Assembly: GCA_036501665.1 (NCBI GenBank)
Contig: DASXZW010000060.1
Coordinates: forward strand, 1 to 64,000
Length of the DNA: 64,000 nucleotides
Direction of reading: 5' to 3'
Origin: DATAUD01 sp036501665
Lineage (GTDB): Bacteria; Verrucomicrobiota; Verrucomicrobiia; Limisphaerales; Palsa-1400
Each line of letters begins with the position of its first letter. Positions within the stretch are counted from its first letter, which is position 1. The notes below the pieces were generated by a model that saw only the letters and a list, made by a program, of their open reading frames with translations, was not told the DNA's origin and ran no database searches. A program made the translations under genes and the position numbers. Shown here in pieces: positions 22,521-30,829 of this stretch.

Positions 22521-24161
22521 ATGACTTTCCTTCCTGTAGTCGAGCGGGAATTGCGGGTTGCGGCGCGCCGGCGCGGAACTTATATCGTCCGCATCGCCAC
22601 AGTCATAATCGCTTTGGGACTGACAGGTTGGGTTCTGGCGGAAAGTAATCAAGCCCAATGGATTGGCGACGAGTTGTTCGTGGTGCTTTCATTTCTGCTC
22701 TTCATTTATGCCGGATTCTTTGGCCTGTTTGTCACGGCGGATTGCCTGAGCGAAGAAAAACGGGAAGGAACCCTCGGTTTGCTGTTTCTCACAGATTTGA
22801 AGGGCTACGACGTCGTCTTCGGCAAATTAACGGCAACTTCCCTCAACTCCTTTTACGGAATGCTCGCAGTCGTTCCGGTGCTGGCAATTCCGTTGTTGAT
22901 GGGCGGCGTCAGTCAGGGAGAAGTCCTACGGGTCGTCTTCATGCTCGTGAGCCTGCTGTTTTTTTCATTGAGCGTTGGCGTCTGGGCATCCGCGCTGTGC
23001 CGACATACAAGTCGGGCGCTTGCGGTGTCTATTCTTACGGTGCTGACAATATTATGCGCATGGCCCATGGCGACCCAGCTCAGGCAACATCCTGTTGCGG
23101 ATGATCGCCTCGCCTATCTTCCAAGCCCTGTTTATGGCTGCATCCTCGCATTCGACGCCAATTATAAACCCGGCCAGCGACTCGATTTCTGGCTCAACGC
23201 CCTCATCACGCAACTTTATGGATGGTTATTCCTGGGAATGGCGTGCTGGCTTGTGCCTCGATCATGGCAGGATGCCGTTGAAAGAAAACGTTCCTGGTGG
23301 CGCTTGGGAAAATTCACTTCCGCCGCAAGAGCACAGCTTCTCGCAGCCAATCCTTACCTCTGGCGCGCGCTGAGGCGCCCGTCCAAAACAATGGCCGTCT
23401 GGTTGATGTTGGTTTGTATGTCAGCGTTTTGGGTCTGGTTGCATTGGGGCAAATTCAAGTGGCTTGACCCATTTATTTTTAACGACCAGTTTTATGACGC
23501 CTCCGCCAATTTCACACGGCTTATCCTCGCCGGTTTTGCGATTAAAGTTTGGGTGGCGTTTGAATCGGCGCGCGCCCTGGCGCAAGACCGCCAGAGCGGA
23601 GCCTTCGAACTTCTCCTCACCACGCCAATCAAGCCCGCGGAAATCCTTCAAGGCCAGCGTCAAGCCCTGTGGCGTCAATTCGCCGGGCCGATTGGATTCC
23701 TGCTCGCCGCAAACTTATTCTTCCTGGTCTTGGAACTTCACCATATATCCGGGCTCAACCGAAGCGTCGATGATTACGATTGGCTGGAAGCCATCGCCGG
23801 TCACGCTGTTATCGGCATATTCCTGGTGCTGGATTCAATGGCGCTCGGCGCATTGGGAATGCGCTACGGGTTTCGCACTCGCAAACCGGTCCTCGCGGGC
23901 GGGGCTGCATTGGGTTGGATACTCGCGCTCCCGGTGTTTCTGTTTTGTGTTGCCGGATACTTGATACTTGGATCTGCGCAGGATGGTTGGTCTGTCCTGA
24001 TGTTTTGGTGCGTTCTTGGATTGGGGACTGACCTCGTCGCAATTCTTTCCACGGACAGACTTCTTTCGGAATTTCGCCTGTTCGTCGCCGAAGGTCACAA
24101 GCGTAAACCGAAAAAATCCCCGCCCTTCAACGCCACTCCTGCAATGGCGGAAATTTCATGA
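22521..24161 (+). CDS. ABC-2-type permease-like membrane protein, tandem copy 1
   Basis: The protein is 546 aa. I chose the ATG at 22521 because the paralogues begin at the same place (MTFLPVVERELRVAARRRG here). It is multi-pass, about 12 hydrophobic segments. It contains FVTADCLSEEKREGTLGLLF followed by LTDLKGYDVVFGKL, the amphipathic/coupling-type motif of ABC-2 permeases of the NatB/YhaP type. A second related block, ESARALAQDRQSGAFELLLT, sits near residue 350, suggesting an internal duplication. The stop overlaps the next gene's ATG (ATGA). No ATPase gene is adjacent. Substrate unknown. Confidence 0.85.
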   Translation: MTFLPVVERELRVAARRRGTYIVRIATVIIALGLTGWVLAESNQAQWIGDELFVVLSFLLFIYAGFFGLFVTADCLSEEKREGTLGLLFLTDLKGYDVVFGKLTATSLNSFYGMLAVVPVLAIPLLMGGVSQGEVLRVVFMLVSLLFFSLSVGVWASALCRHTSRALAVSILTVLTILCAWPMATQLRQHPVADDRLAYLPSPVYGCILAFDANYKPGQRLDFWLNALITQLYGWLFLGMACWLVPRSWQDAVERKRSWWRLGKFTSAARAQLLAANPYLWRALRRPSKTMAVWLMLVCMSAFWVWLHWGKFKWLDPFIFNDQFYDASANFTRLILAGFAIKVWVAFESARALAQDRQSGAFELLLTTPIKPAEILQGQRQALWRQFAGPIGFLLAANLFFLVLELHHISGLNRSVDDYDWLEAIAGHAVIGIFLVLDSMALGALGMRYGFRTRKPVLAGGAALGWILALPVFLFCVAGYLILGSAQDGWSVLMFWCVLGLGTDLVAILSTDRLLSEFRLFVAEGHKRKPKKSPPFNATPAMAEIS

Positions 24162-25753
24162 AGCTTCCGCCCATAGTCGAACGTGAATTGCGCGTCGCCG
24201 CGCGAAAGAACCTGACCTACTGGCGGCGTTTGCTCGCGGCGCTGGCCGGAGCCGGCCTGGTCATGTGGATACTCTCTGTGTCGAGCACTTCCGGTGTGAC
24301 TACAGGCGCAACGGTCTTTCGGGACCTCGCAGTATTTGTGTTCGTCTATGCCGCGCTGAGCGCGATTCTGGTGACGAGCGATTCCATCAGCCGGGAAAGA
24401 AGGGAAAGCACACTCGGCCTGCTATTCTTGACAGACTTGACCGGCTTCGACATAGTTTCCGGCAAGCTCGCCGCCACCGGAATCAATTTGTTCCACGCAA
24501 TTCTCGCTGTTCTCCCGGTTCTGGCGATTGTTCTGCCGCTCGGCGCAGTAACGGTGGGCGAAGTCTTTCGAGTTGGGATTGTCGCGGTCAATCTGCTGAT
24601 CTTTTTTTCCAGCGTCGGCTTGGCCGCGTCAGCACTGTGCCAGAGGGCCAACATTTCGTTGGCGCTTTCTTTTACCTTTTCGTGCGTGATGATTGCACTG
24701 TGGCCGCTCGCGGCGCAGTACACAAATTTTCTCCATCCGACCCTTGGCGCTGCGCTGGTTTCCAGTCCCGCCTACGGCTGTTATCTCGCCTTCGATCTCA
24801 ACTACAATTCTTACTTTTGGCTCAACACTGTCTTCACGCTTTGCTATTCGGGCGGGTTGCTGGCTTTCGCGTGTTGGCATGTTCCGCGTTCCTGGCAGGA
24901 CAGCGTTGCTGAAAGAAATGCCGCGCAAACGACACTCGAAAACGCTCCGCTTCGCGACAAGGTTCGCATAAAGCTTTTGGCCCAAAATCCCTATCTCTGG
25001 CGAGCCTCCCGTCCTGAATTCAAACGTGCTTTGGTCTGGCTCACACTCGTTGTGATCGCCGGAATTTGGGCCTGGCTGGACCGTTTTCAATTTCGCCCAT
25101 TCGCCGACGTTTTTGCCCTCATCTTCGCGGGAACAGTGCTGAAAGTCTGGCTCGCCGCCGACGCCAGTTGGACAATCGCCGAAGACCGGCGTCAAGGCGC
25201 GTTGGAACTGCTCCTGTCCACCCAATTGAGCGCCGAGCAAATTGTTTCAGGCCAGCGCGCTTCGTTGTGGCGGCAATTCGTCGGGCCTGTTATCACCTTG
25301 CTTGCAGCCAATTTCATTACATTGGAAATCGAAATTCACCGCGCATCCAGCGTAACAACAACCGAGCTGGTCTGGCTTCATGTCATCGCCGGCGGTTCGC
25401 TCTTGCTCGAATTGTCCGCGCTAAGCTGGGTCGCCATCTGGCAGGGGCTCATCAATCGCAAATCCAACCGCGCTGTCATTTGGGCGATGATGCGCATCCT
25501 GGCCACTCCGTACGCGCTCTTCCTCGCCATTCTGTTTATTGACGCATTTGCCGGCCCGCCCGGCTCGGTGGATTGGACCGGCTTGCTGATTTTTCCGGGC
25601 ATTCTCGGCGCGGGAGCGAATTTTTTCTTCGCGCTCGAAGCGAACACCAAATTGCTCGCCTCCTTTCGCACCGTCGTTGCCGAAGGTTACGAACCGAAAC
25701 GTTTCGCCGACGAGGATTTTGACCAGGAACAGGTGTTGGCCGAAGTCGAATGA
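24158..25753 (+). CDS. ABC-2-type permease-like membrane protein, tandem copy 2
   Basis: The protein is 531 aa and starts MKLPPIVERELRVAARKNLT, aligning with the copies on either side. The motifs VTSDSISRERRESTLGLLFL, TDLTGFDIVSGKL and the later DASWTIAEDRRQGALELLLS repeat the two-block architecture of copy 1. It has multiple membrane helices. It is translationally coupled on both sides by ATGA overlaps (24158-24161 and 25750-25753), which indicates fixed stoichiometry. Probably part of one heteromeric exporter. Confidence 0.85.
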   Translation: MKLPPIVERELRVAARKNLTYWRRLLAALAGAGLVMWILSVSSTSGVTTGATVFRDLAVFVFVYAALSAILVTSDSISRERRESTLGLLFLTDLTGFDIVSGKLAATGINLFHAILAVLPVLAIVLPLGAVTVGEVFRVGIVAVNLLIFFSSVGLAASALCQRANISLALSFTFSCVMIALWPLAAQYTNFLHPTLGAALVSSPAYGCYLAFDLNYNSYFWLNTVFTLCYSGGLLAFACWHVPRSWQDSVAERNAAQTTLENAPLRDKVRIKLLAQNPYLWRASRPEFKRALVWLTLVVIAGIWAWLDRFQFRPFADVFALIFAGTVLKVWLAADASWTIAEDRRQGALELLLSTQLSAEQIVSGQRASLWRQFVGPVITLLAANFITLEIEIHRASSVTTTELVWLHVIAGGSLLLELSALSWVAIWQGLINRKSNRAVIWAMMRILATPYALFLAILFIDAFAGPPGSVDWTGLLIFPGILGAGANFFFALEANTKLLASFRTVVAEGYEPKRFADEDFDQEQVLAEVE

Positions 25754-27285
25754 CCTTTCTGCCCATCGTCTCGCGGGAATTGCGCGTTGCCTCACGCCGA
25801 ACATCAACGTTTTACGGAAGGTCCATTGTCGCGGCTATCGCAACCGTGATCGGAGGCTTTTTCCTGTTCATGGGCGAAATCATGAACCGGGTAGGAGTCA
25901 ATGGAGGATTCCTTTTCAAGGGCGTCTCCTGGTACGTCTGGCTCATCGCGATGCTGGCCGGAGTGCTCCTGGCGTCTGATTCCATCAGCGAAGAACGCCG
26001 TGAAGGAACGCTCGGCTTTTTATTTCTGACTGACCTGAAAGGTTACGATGTCGTTCTCGGAAAATTCGCCGGCGTTTCGCTGAGCGCGTTTTATGGAATG
26101 CTGGCCGTTTTTCCTGTTCTCGGGATTTCCATGCTCGCGGGCGGCGTGACAGCAGGCGAGTTTTGGCGCGTTTGCCTTGTTCTTGTCAACACACTGTTCT
26201 TTTCGGTCGCGGCATCCATGTGGATTTCCGCGAACTGCAAGTCATCATCCCGCGGCATCACGCTCGCGATCGGTTTGCTGATCGGTTTTATCGCAATTGG
26301 CGTGTTAGCGTCGATATTGTCGTCTGCGTTTCCAAAATTTGCCGTGCCGTTCTCTTATTTAGGATCTTTAAGCCCAGTCTCCTCCTTCATTCTCGCGTCT
26401 GCTGCAAATTATCTATATCGCTCCACAGAATTTTGGTCCGCGCTTGAAATGAGTAATGCCGTGGGATGGGTGTTTCTCGGGTTGGCCAGTTGGCGTCTTT
26501 CGTTCTTTACTGAGAAAGCCAAGGAAAAGGCCGTTTGGCAGCGGACTTTGACGCGGATTGTTTTGGGACCTCGAACAACCAGGGCAGCCGATTTGCTTTC
26601 AATCAACCCGGTGGCGTGGATGGTCGGCTACTCCGCCCGGTTGCGCTGGATTATATGGGTTCTTGCGATTCTCGGAAGCGCCGCTTTCCTGCTGATTGCG
26701 CTAATTCCGCAGGGAGTCGGTTTTATGATGGGGTCATATATCGGGTGGCCGTTTTTCTTTATTCTGAAAGTGTTTTTCGCAATCCAGTCTTGCCTGTTTT
26801 TCAGCGACTCTCGCCGGTCAGGAGCGTTGGAATTGCTCTGTTGCACCCCGTTGACGATTCGCTCGATGATTTCCGGGCAATGGATGGCGTTGAGGCGGAC
26901 ATTTTTATGGCCCGTGCTTGTTTTAATTCTGTCACAAGTCGTCAGTCTCTGCCTGGCAGAACGCGCCTTTATTTTGAACATGCCAAATTCCTCTGGAGGC
27001 GAGATGATTTCCCTGATGTTTGCTCTTCAAGTCGGCAAATCCGTCACAGACTTTTTTGCCATCGGCTGGCTCGGAATGTGGCTCGCTCTCACCTTGCGCA
27101 AACCCGGCTCCGCGACCGGCCTGACAATTCTTTTCGTCATGGTCCTGCCCCCGGTACTATTTTGCATTCCAACTGTTCTAATTGACGCGGTTCTCATCGC
27201 AGTCTCCTATTCCAAGCTCCAGCAAGACTTCCGCAGCCCCGCCATTGCTTCGCGCGTAATTCTCGCGCATCCTTCCGCCGCATGA
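25750..27285 (+). CDS. ABC-2-type permease-like membrane protein, tandem copy 3
   Basis: The protein is 511 aa and opens MTFLPIVSRELRVASRRTST. The first block is ASDSISEERREGTLGFLFLT then DLKGYDVVLGKF, nearly identical to copy 1. The second block, FFSDSRRSGALELLCCTPLT, is also kept. Copies 1 and 3 look closer to each other than to copy 2 in the DLKGYDVV segment. It ends 47 bp before lpxI, which may be in the same transcript. As with the others, the ATPase partner must lie elsewhere. Confidence 0.85.
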   Translation: MTFLPIVSRELRVASRRTSTFYGRSIVAAIATVIGGFFLFMGEIMNRVGVNGGFLFKGVSWYVWLIAMLAGVLLASDSISEERREGTLGFLFLTDLKGYDVVLGKFAGVSLSAFYGMLAVFPVLGISMLAGGVTAGEFWRVCLVLVNTLFFSVAASMWISANCKSSSRGITLAIGLLIGFIAIGVLASILSSAFPKFAVPFSYLGSLSPVSSFILASAANYLYRSTEFWSALEMSNAVGWVFLGLASWRLSFFTEKAKEKAVWQRTLTRIVLGPRTTRAADLLSINPVAWMVGYSARLRWIIWVLAILGSAAFLLIALIPQGVGFMMGSYIGWPFFFILKVFFAIQSCLFFSDSRRSGALELLCCTPLTIRSMISGQWMALRRTFLWPVLVLILSQVVSLCLAERAFILNMPNSSGGEMISLMFALQVGKSVTDFFAIGWLGMWLALTLRKPGSATGLTILFVMVLPPVLFCIPTVLIDAVLIAVSYSKLQQDFRSPAIASRVILAHPSAA

Positions 27286-27331
27286 AAATCGGATTCGCCG
27301 CCGTCAAATTTTCCAACTAACTATTCCGATC

Positions 27332-28171
27332 ATGGAAAATGCTGCCGCCAACACCTCGCAGAATTTCGACACCATCGGTATCATCGCAGGAAACCGCTCG
27401 CTTCCACTGGCGTTCGCCGATCACGCCCGCGTACAAGGCGTAACACGCCTCGTCGCCGTTGCATTTGAAAACGAAACCAATCCTGAGCTTGCGAAAAAGG
27501 TGGACGACATTGTCTGGCTAAAGGTCGGCCAGTTGTCAAAGATGATTTCTGCGTTTAAAGATCGAGGCGTCACCCACTGTGTGATGCTCGGCCAAATCGC
27601 GCCAAAAAATCTTTTCGATGTCCGACCCGATTTGCGCGCTGTCGGCTTGCTGATGCGGTTGAAGGAGCGTAACGCACACACCGTCTTTGGCGGCATCGCC
27701 GACGAATTGAAAAAGGACGGCATAACGCTGATTGAACCACTCCGCTGGCTCGGTCCGATGATGCCAGCTCCCGGTTTTTCCCTTGGCCCAAAACCCTCCG
27801 ACGAGCAGAAGGAAGACATCGCATTCGGTTTTCGCATGGCAAAGGAAATCTCGCGCCTCGAAATTGGCCAGACTGTCGTCGTAAAAGAAGGCACCGTCCT
27901 CGCCGTCGAAGGCTTTGAAGGCACCGATCAATGCCTGCGCCGCGGCGGGGAACTTTCGGGTGGCAAAGGCGCTGTGGCCGTCAAGGTCGCCAAGGAAAAG
28001 CACGACCTGCGATTCGACATCCCCTGCGTCGGCGCAGCCACGATGGAAACTTGCGCCGCCGCAAAAATCACCACGCTCGCCTTCGAGGCCGGAAAGACTT
28101 TGCTGCTTGAGCAGGACTTAGTCGAAGCCCTCGCAAAAAAACACAAAATCACAGTCGCCGCCTGGTCCTAA
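27332..28171 (+). CDS. lpxI: UDP-2,3-diacylglucosamine pyrophosphatase LpxI
   Basis: The protein is 279 aa, the normal length. It hydrolyses UDP-2,3-diacylglucosamine to lipid X in lipid A synthesis and replaces LpxH. IGIIAGNRSLPLAFADHARV followed by VTHCVMLGQIAPKNLFDVRP and AVEGFEGTDQCLRRGGELSG are the conserved blocks; the Asp in EGTDQ belongs to the catalytic region. Its presence supports a diderm cell with LPS. Other lipid A genes are not in this window. Confidence 0.94.
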   Translation: MENAAANTSQNFDTIGIIAGNRSLPLAFADHARVQGVTRLVAVAFENETNPELAKKVDDIVWLKVGQLSKMISAFKDRGVTHCVMLGQIAPKNLFDVRPDLRAVGLLMRLKERNAHTVFGGIADELKKDGITLIEPLRWLGPMMPAPGFSLGPKPSDEQKEDIAFGFRMAKEISRLEIGQTVVVKEGTVLAVEGFEGTDQCLRRGGELSGGKGAVAVKVAKEKHDLRFDIPCVGAATMETCAAAKITTLAFEAGKTLLLEQDLVEALAKKHKITVAAWS

Positions 28172-28216
28172 AACATTGACAACCTCGCAAAACGCGCTCG
28201 ATGAATGTATTTGACT

Positions 28217-28248
28217 CCCTCTCTTCCATATACTTATAGAGGAGAGGG
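28217..28248. repeat. Short inverted repeat upstream of ybjQ
   Basis: CCCTCTC (28217-28223) and GAGAGGG (28242-28248) form a 7-bp stem with an 18-base loop. It lies between lpxI and the YbjQ-family gene. The surrounding sequence is purine-rich and repetitive (GGAGAGGGTAGGGGAGAGG). It is a typical dispersed hairpin, and no U-tract follows. Confidence 0.4.
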
Positions 28249-28351
28249 TAGGGGAGAGGAGGTTTTCTCTCTAGTCAGATGCGACAGAGACTTTTCTCTC
28301 CAGATTGACAGACTTGTGCCGTCGGAAAGATTGGTGTTCAATCACCCCAAC

Positions 28352-28690
28352 ATGAGCGCGACACATCCGTTTACAACGACCGCTTTCGACCTACCCGGTT
28401 ACCGCATCACAAAAAATTTCGGTGTCGTGCGCGGCATCATAGTGCGGTCCCGGTCAGTCGTCGGAAACGTTGGCGCAAGCATCCAGAGTTTGTTCGGCGG
28501 CAATATCACCATCTACACCGAACTTTGCGAACGCGCGCGCGACGACGCCTTTCGCGACATGATCACCCACGCGAACCAACTCAGCGCCAACGCCGTGATC
28601 GGTGTCCGTTATGACGCCACCGAACTCGCGCCGGGCATCACTGAAGTGTTGTGTTACGGCACCGCCGTCCAGGTTGAGCCGGGCGCATAA
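28352..28690 (+). CDS. YbjQ/UPF0145 family protein
   Basis: The protein is 112 aa from the ATG at 28352; the longer open frame runs through a repeat-like stretch and is not supported. FDLPGYRITKNFGVVRGIIV, RSRSVVGNVGASIQSLFGGN, then ARDDAFRDMITHANQLSANA and VIGVRYDATE are the conserved UPF0145 blocks. It forms a compact homopentameric fold in structures of relatives. Function is unknown despite the old heavy-metal-binding label. It is followed 37 bp later by yebC. Confidence 0.9.
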   Translation: MSATHPFTTTAFDLPGYRITKNFGVVRGIIVRSRSVVGNVGASIQSLFGGNITIYTELCERARDDAFRDMITHANQLSANAVIGVRYDATELAPGITEVLCYGTAVQVEPGA

Positions 28691-28727
28691 TTCATTTCGT
28701 CAACGCAGAGTATTAGAATCACGATTT

Positions 28728-29456
28728 ATGGCAGGACATAGCAGGTGGGCCAAGGTCAAGCACTTCAAGGGCGGAATCGACGCCAAACGCGCGCAAATTT
28801 TCGCAAAACTCGGCAAGGAAATCGCCATCGCGGCCCGAATCGGCGGTGGTGATCCCGGTATGAACCCCCGTTTGCGCATGGTGCTGCTCAAGTGCCGTGG
28901 CGCCAACATGCCGAACGACAACATAGACCGCGCCATAAAACGCGGCACCGGCAGCGGCGAAGTGATTGATTACGCAGATCTGACTTACGAAGTCTTCGGC
29001 CCTCACGGCGTCGCGATTTTAGTTGAATTGAGCACCGACAATCGCAACCGCACCGCCGCAGAAATCCGCAGTATCCTGACCAAAAACGGCGGCGCAATTG
29101 CCACAACCGGATCGGTCACGCGCCTTTTTCAGCGCAAAGGCCAGATCATTGTCCTGCGCGAAAATGCCGCCGAGGACGCCTTGATGGAAATCGCTCTGGA
29201 AGCCGGCGCGGAGGATTTCAAGACGGTTCCCGACGGTTACGAAGTATTGACAGACCCCGCGCATTTCGAGGCCGTCCATCGCGCCATCGAAACCAGGGGA
29301 ATAAAACAATCGGTTGCGGAGGTCACTTGGCTGCCCGTGATTACCGTGCCCTTGCAGGACACCAAGTCCGTCGAGGACGTCACCAAATTGATCGACCTAT
29401 TGGAAGAACACGAAGATGTGAAGGAAGTCTATACCACCGGCGATTTCCCAGAATAA
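28728..29456 (+). CDS. YebC/PmpR-family regulator (translation factor-like)
   Basis: The protein is 242 aa. The start MAGHSRWAKVKHFKGGIDAK is diagnostic. Later blocks are IAARIGGGDPGMNPRLRMVL, DNIDRAIKRGTG and VFGPHGVAILVELSTDNRNR. Members were described as transcriptional regulators and more recently as factors that relieve ribosome stalling. In many genomes yebC neighbours ruvC, but no ruv gene is seen here. A 550-bp gap with the rpmH promoter follows. Confidence 0.93.
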   Translation: MAGHSRWAKVKHFKGGIDAKRAQIFAKLGKEIAIAARIGGGDPGMNPRLRMVLLKCRGANMPNDNIDRAIKRGTGSGEVIDYADLTYEVFGPHGVAILVELSTDNRNRTAAEIRSILTKNGGAIATTGSVTRLFQRKGQIIVLRENAAEDALMEIALEAGAEDFKTVPDGYEVLTDPAHFEAVHRAIETRGIKQSVAEVTWLPVITVPLQDTKSVEDVTKLIDLLEEHEDVKEVYTTGDFPE

Positions 29457-30009
29457 ATCTGTTGTCGCCAATCAAACCGTTCCAACCGTCCATTCCGTCT
29501 ATTGAGTCCATCCAGTCCATTCCGAAACCATTGCGAGTCCGACCAGTCTATGGAAGATTACTTGGGCGGCATCGTTCTTTGAAAATCAGGCCGACTGATG
29601 CGCTCGTTGAAGAGCATATCCAATATTCCAATCAAGGTTGTCACCCTTGATTGACCGTTGGACTTGAAGAATGTGAAATGTTTCTTAACTCGCTATAAGT
29701 CAGCGACTAACGACGATTTTGCCACAGCCGGCAAGTTCTCTCAATCAAGGCTAATCAAACCTAATCAAGGTTCGCGCAAAATTGCTGGATTTTCCTCTAT
29801 CGTAAAACATATCCTTCAAAAAAAATCGAAAACAACTTGGACCGTGGCTTCTGGGAAAAGCCTAAATGGCCCCAATTTCTCCAAACTGCGCGATTGACAC
29901 TCCGCCGCGCATCGGTATGTTCTCACACTCTATGTCGCGGAATAGCCGCGCCAGGGGGTGGTTGCTTCCCCGAAAAATGAGAATTGGGCAACGCTAATTA
30001 CGAAACGAA
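29457..30009. other. Intergenic region before rpmH
   Basis: No gene is supported here. It holds an 8-bp stem AATCAAGG/CCTTGATT (29630-29652) with no T-tract, a degenerate TCCATTCCG-type short repeat near 29490-29530, and at the right end the rpmH promoter. I looked for DnaA boxes (TTATCCACA) because rpmH often lies near oriC and found none, so this is probably not the origin. Confidence 0.6.
29894..29921 (+). promoter_or_regulatory. Sigma-70-type promoter upstream of rpmH
   Basis: TTGACA (29894-29899), 16 bases, then TATGTT (29916-29921). The -35 is a perfect consensus and the -10 matches four of six. The predicted start near 29928 leaves a leader of about 80 bases before rpmH, suitable for the ribosomal-protein/rnpA operon. 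Confidence 0.55.
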
Positions 30010-30147
30010 ATGAAACGCCAGTATCAACCGTCGAAGATTCGCCGCAAGCGGCAGCACGGCTTCTTGAACCGCAATTCTTCCAAGAGCGGACGCGCCACCT
30101 TGGCCAATCGCCGCCGTGTCGGACGCAAACGCCTGACGCCAGTTTAA
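30010..30147 (+). CDS. rpmH: Ribosomal protein L34
   Basis: The protein is 45 aa: MKRQYQPSKIRRKRQHGF at the start and ATLANRRRVGRKRLTPV at the end, the complete L34 pattern. The final RKRLTPV replaces the more usual RLTVS/RLSA ending. It is the first gene of the conserved rpmH-rnpA-yidD-yidC-jag cluster, with five bases between its stop and the rnpA start. Confidence 0.95.
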   Translation: MKRQYQPSKIRRKRQHGFLNRNSSKSGRATLANRRRVGRKRLTPV

Positions 30148-30152
30148 CGTTC

Positions 30153-30527
30153 ATGCCCGGCAACCCTTTGCTGCGCTTGGGTTTCCCTCGCTCCAGCCGT
30201 ATCAAGCAACCGGCCGACTTCGCTCGTGCCCGCGCTAACGGCCAGCGATTGGTGTGCGGGTGCCTTATTGCCAACGTGGCCCCGCGTCCAGCCGATCTTC
30301 GGACCCGTCTCGGCGTCGTCACCAGCAAGAAAATTGGCGGCGCAGTCGTCCGCAGCAGGGCTCGTCGCTTATTGCGGGAAAGTTACCGGTTGCATCAGCG
30401 CGAACTGTCCCGTCCTGTGGATTTGGTTCTTATTGCCCGACCGTCCATTGCGCGACTCGGTTTTGCCGAGGTCGAGCGCGATTTTCTCCGCGCGGTCCGT
30501 CAGGCGCGATTGGAGAAGCCTCAATGA
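30153..30527 (+). CDS. rnpA: Ribonuclease P protein component
   Basis: The protein is 124 aa from the ATG at 30153. RLGFPRSSRIKQPADFARAR gives the N-terminal part, and RLGVVTSKKIGGAVVRSRAR followed by RLLRESYR is the RNase P protein RNR signature. It pairs with the RnpB RNA (not in this window) to mature tRNA 5' ends. Its TGA overlaps the ATG of yidD (ATGA at 30524-30527). Confidence 0.95.
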   Translation: MPGNPLLRLGFPRSSRIKQPADFARARANGQRLVCGCLIANVAPRPADLRTRLGVVTSKKIGGAVVRSRARRLLRESYRLHQRELSRPVDLVLIARPSIARLGFAEVERDFLRAVRQARLEKPQ

Positions 30528-30829
30528 ACATGTTTCAGCGGGTATCAATTGCTACAATTCGCCTGTACCAAGTTGTGATTTCGCCAATAATAGTCTCCTT
30601 CTTAGGGCCGTCCGCCCGTTGCCGATTCAACCCAAGTTGCTCCCAATATGCGCTTGAGGCGATTCAAATTCACGGCGTAATTGCGGGAAGTTGGCTGGCT
30701 CTTCGGCGTTTGGCTCGTTGCCATCCCTGGGGCGCTTGCGGAGACGACCCGGTTCCTGAAAAAACGCGCATCTCTTCGGCATCCGCAACGCTGGCCTGCG
30801 GTGGAACAGGAGCGTGTCATGGATCGTAA
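30524..30829 (+). CDS. yidD: Membrane protein insertion efficiency factor YidD
   Basis: The protein is 101 aa. LYQVVISPIIVSFLGPSARC followed by RFNPSCSQYALEAIQIHGVI and RLARCHPWGACGDDPVPE is the full YidD core, with its conserved CRFxPSCSxYA and CHPxxxxGxDPVP blocks. The N-terminal part is amphipathic for membrane association. It aids YidC-dependent insertion. The gene overlaps rnpA by four bases and yidC by eleven. Confidence 0.95.
   Translation: MNMFQRVSIATIRLYQVVISPIIVSFLGPSARCRFNPSCSQYALEAIQIHGVIAGSWLALRRLARCHPWGACGDDPVPEKTRISSASATLACGGTGACHGS

Noticed and set aside
29457..30009. Possible oriC near rpmH.
   Set aside because: No DnaA boxes, no AT-rich unwinding stretch and no dnaA or dnaN gene in the neighbourhood.
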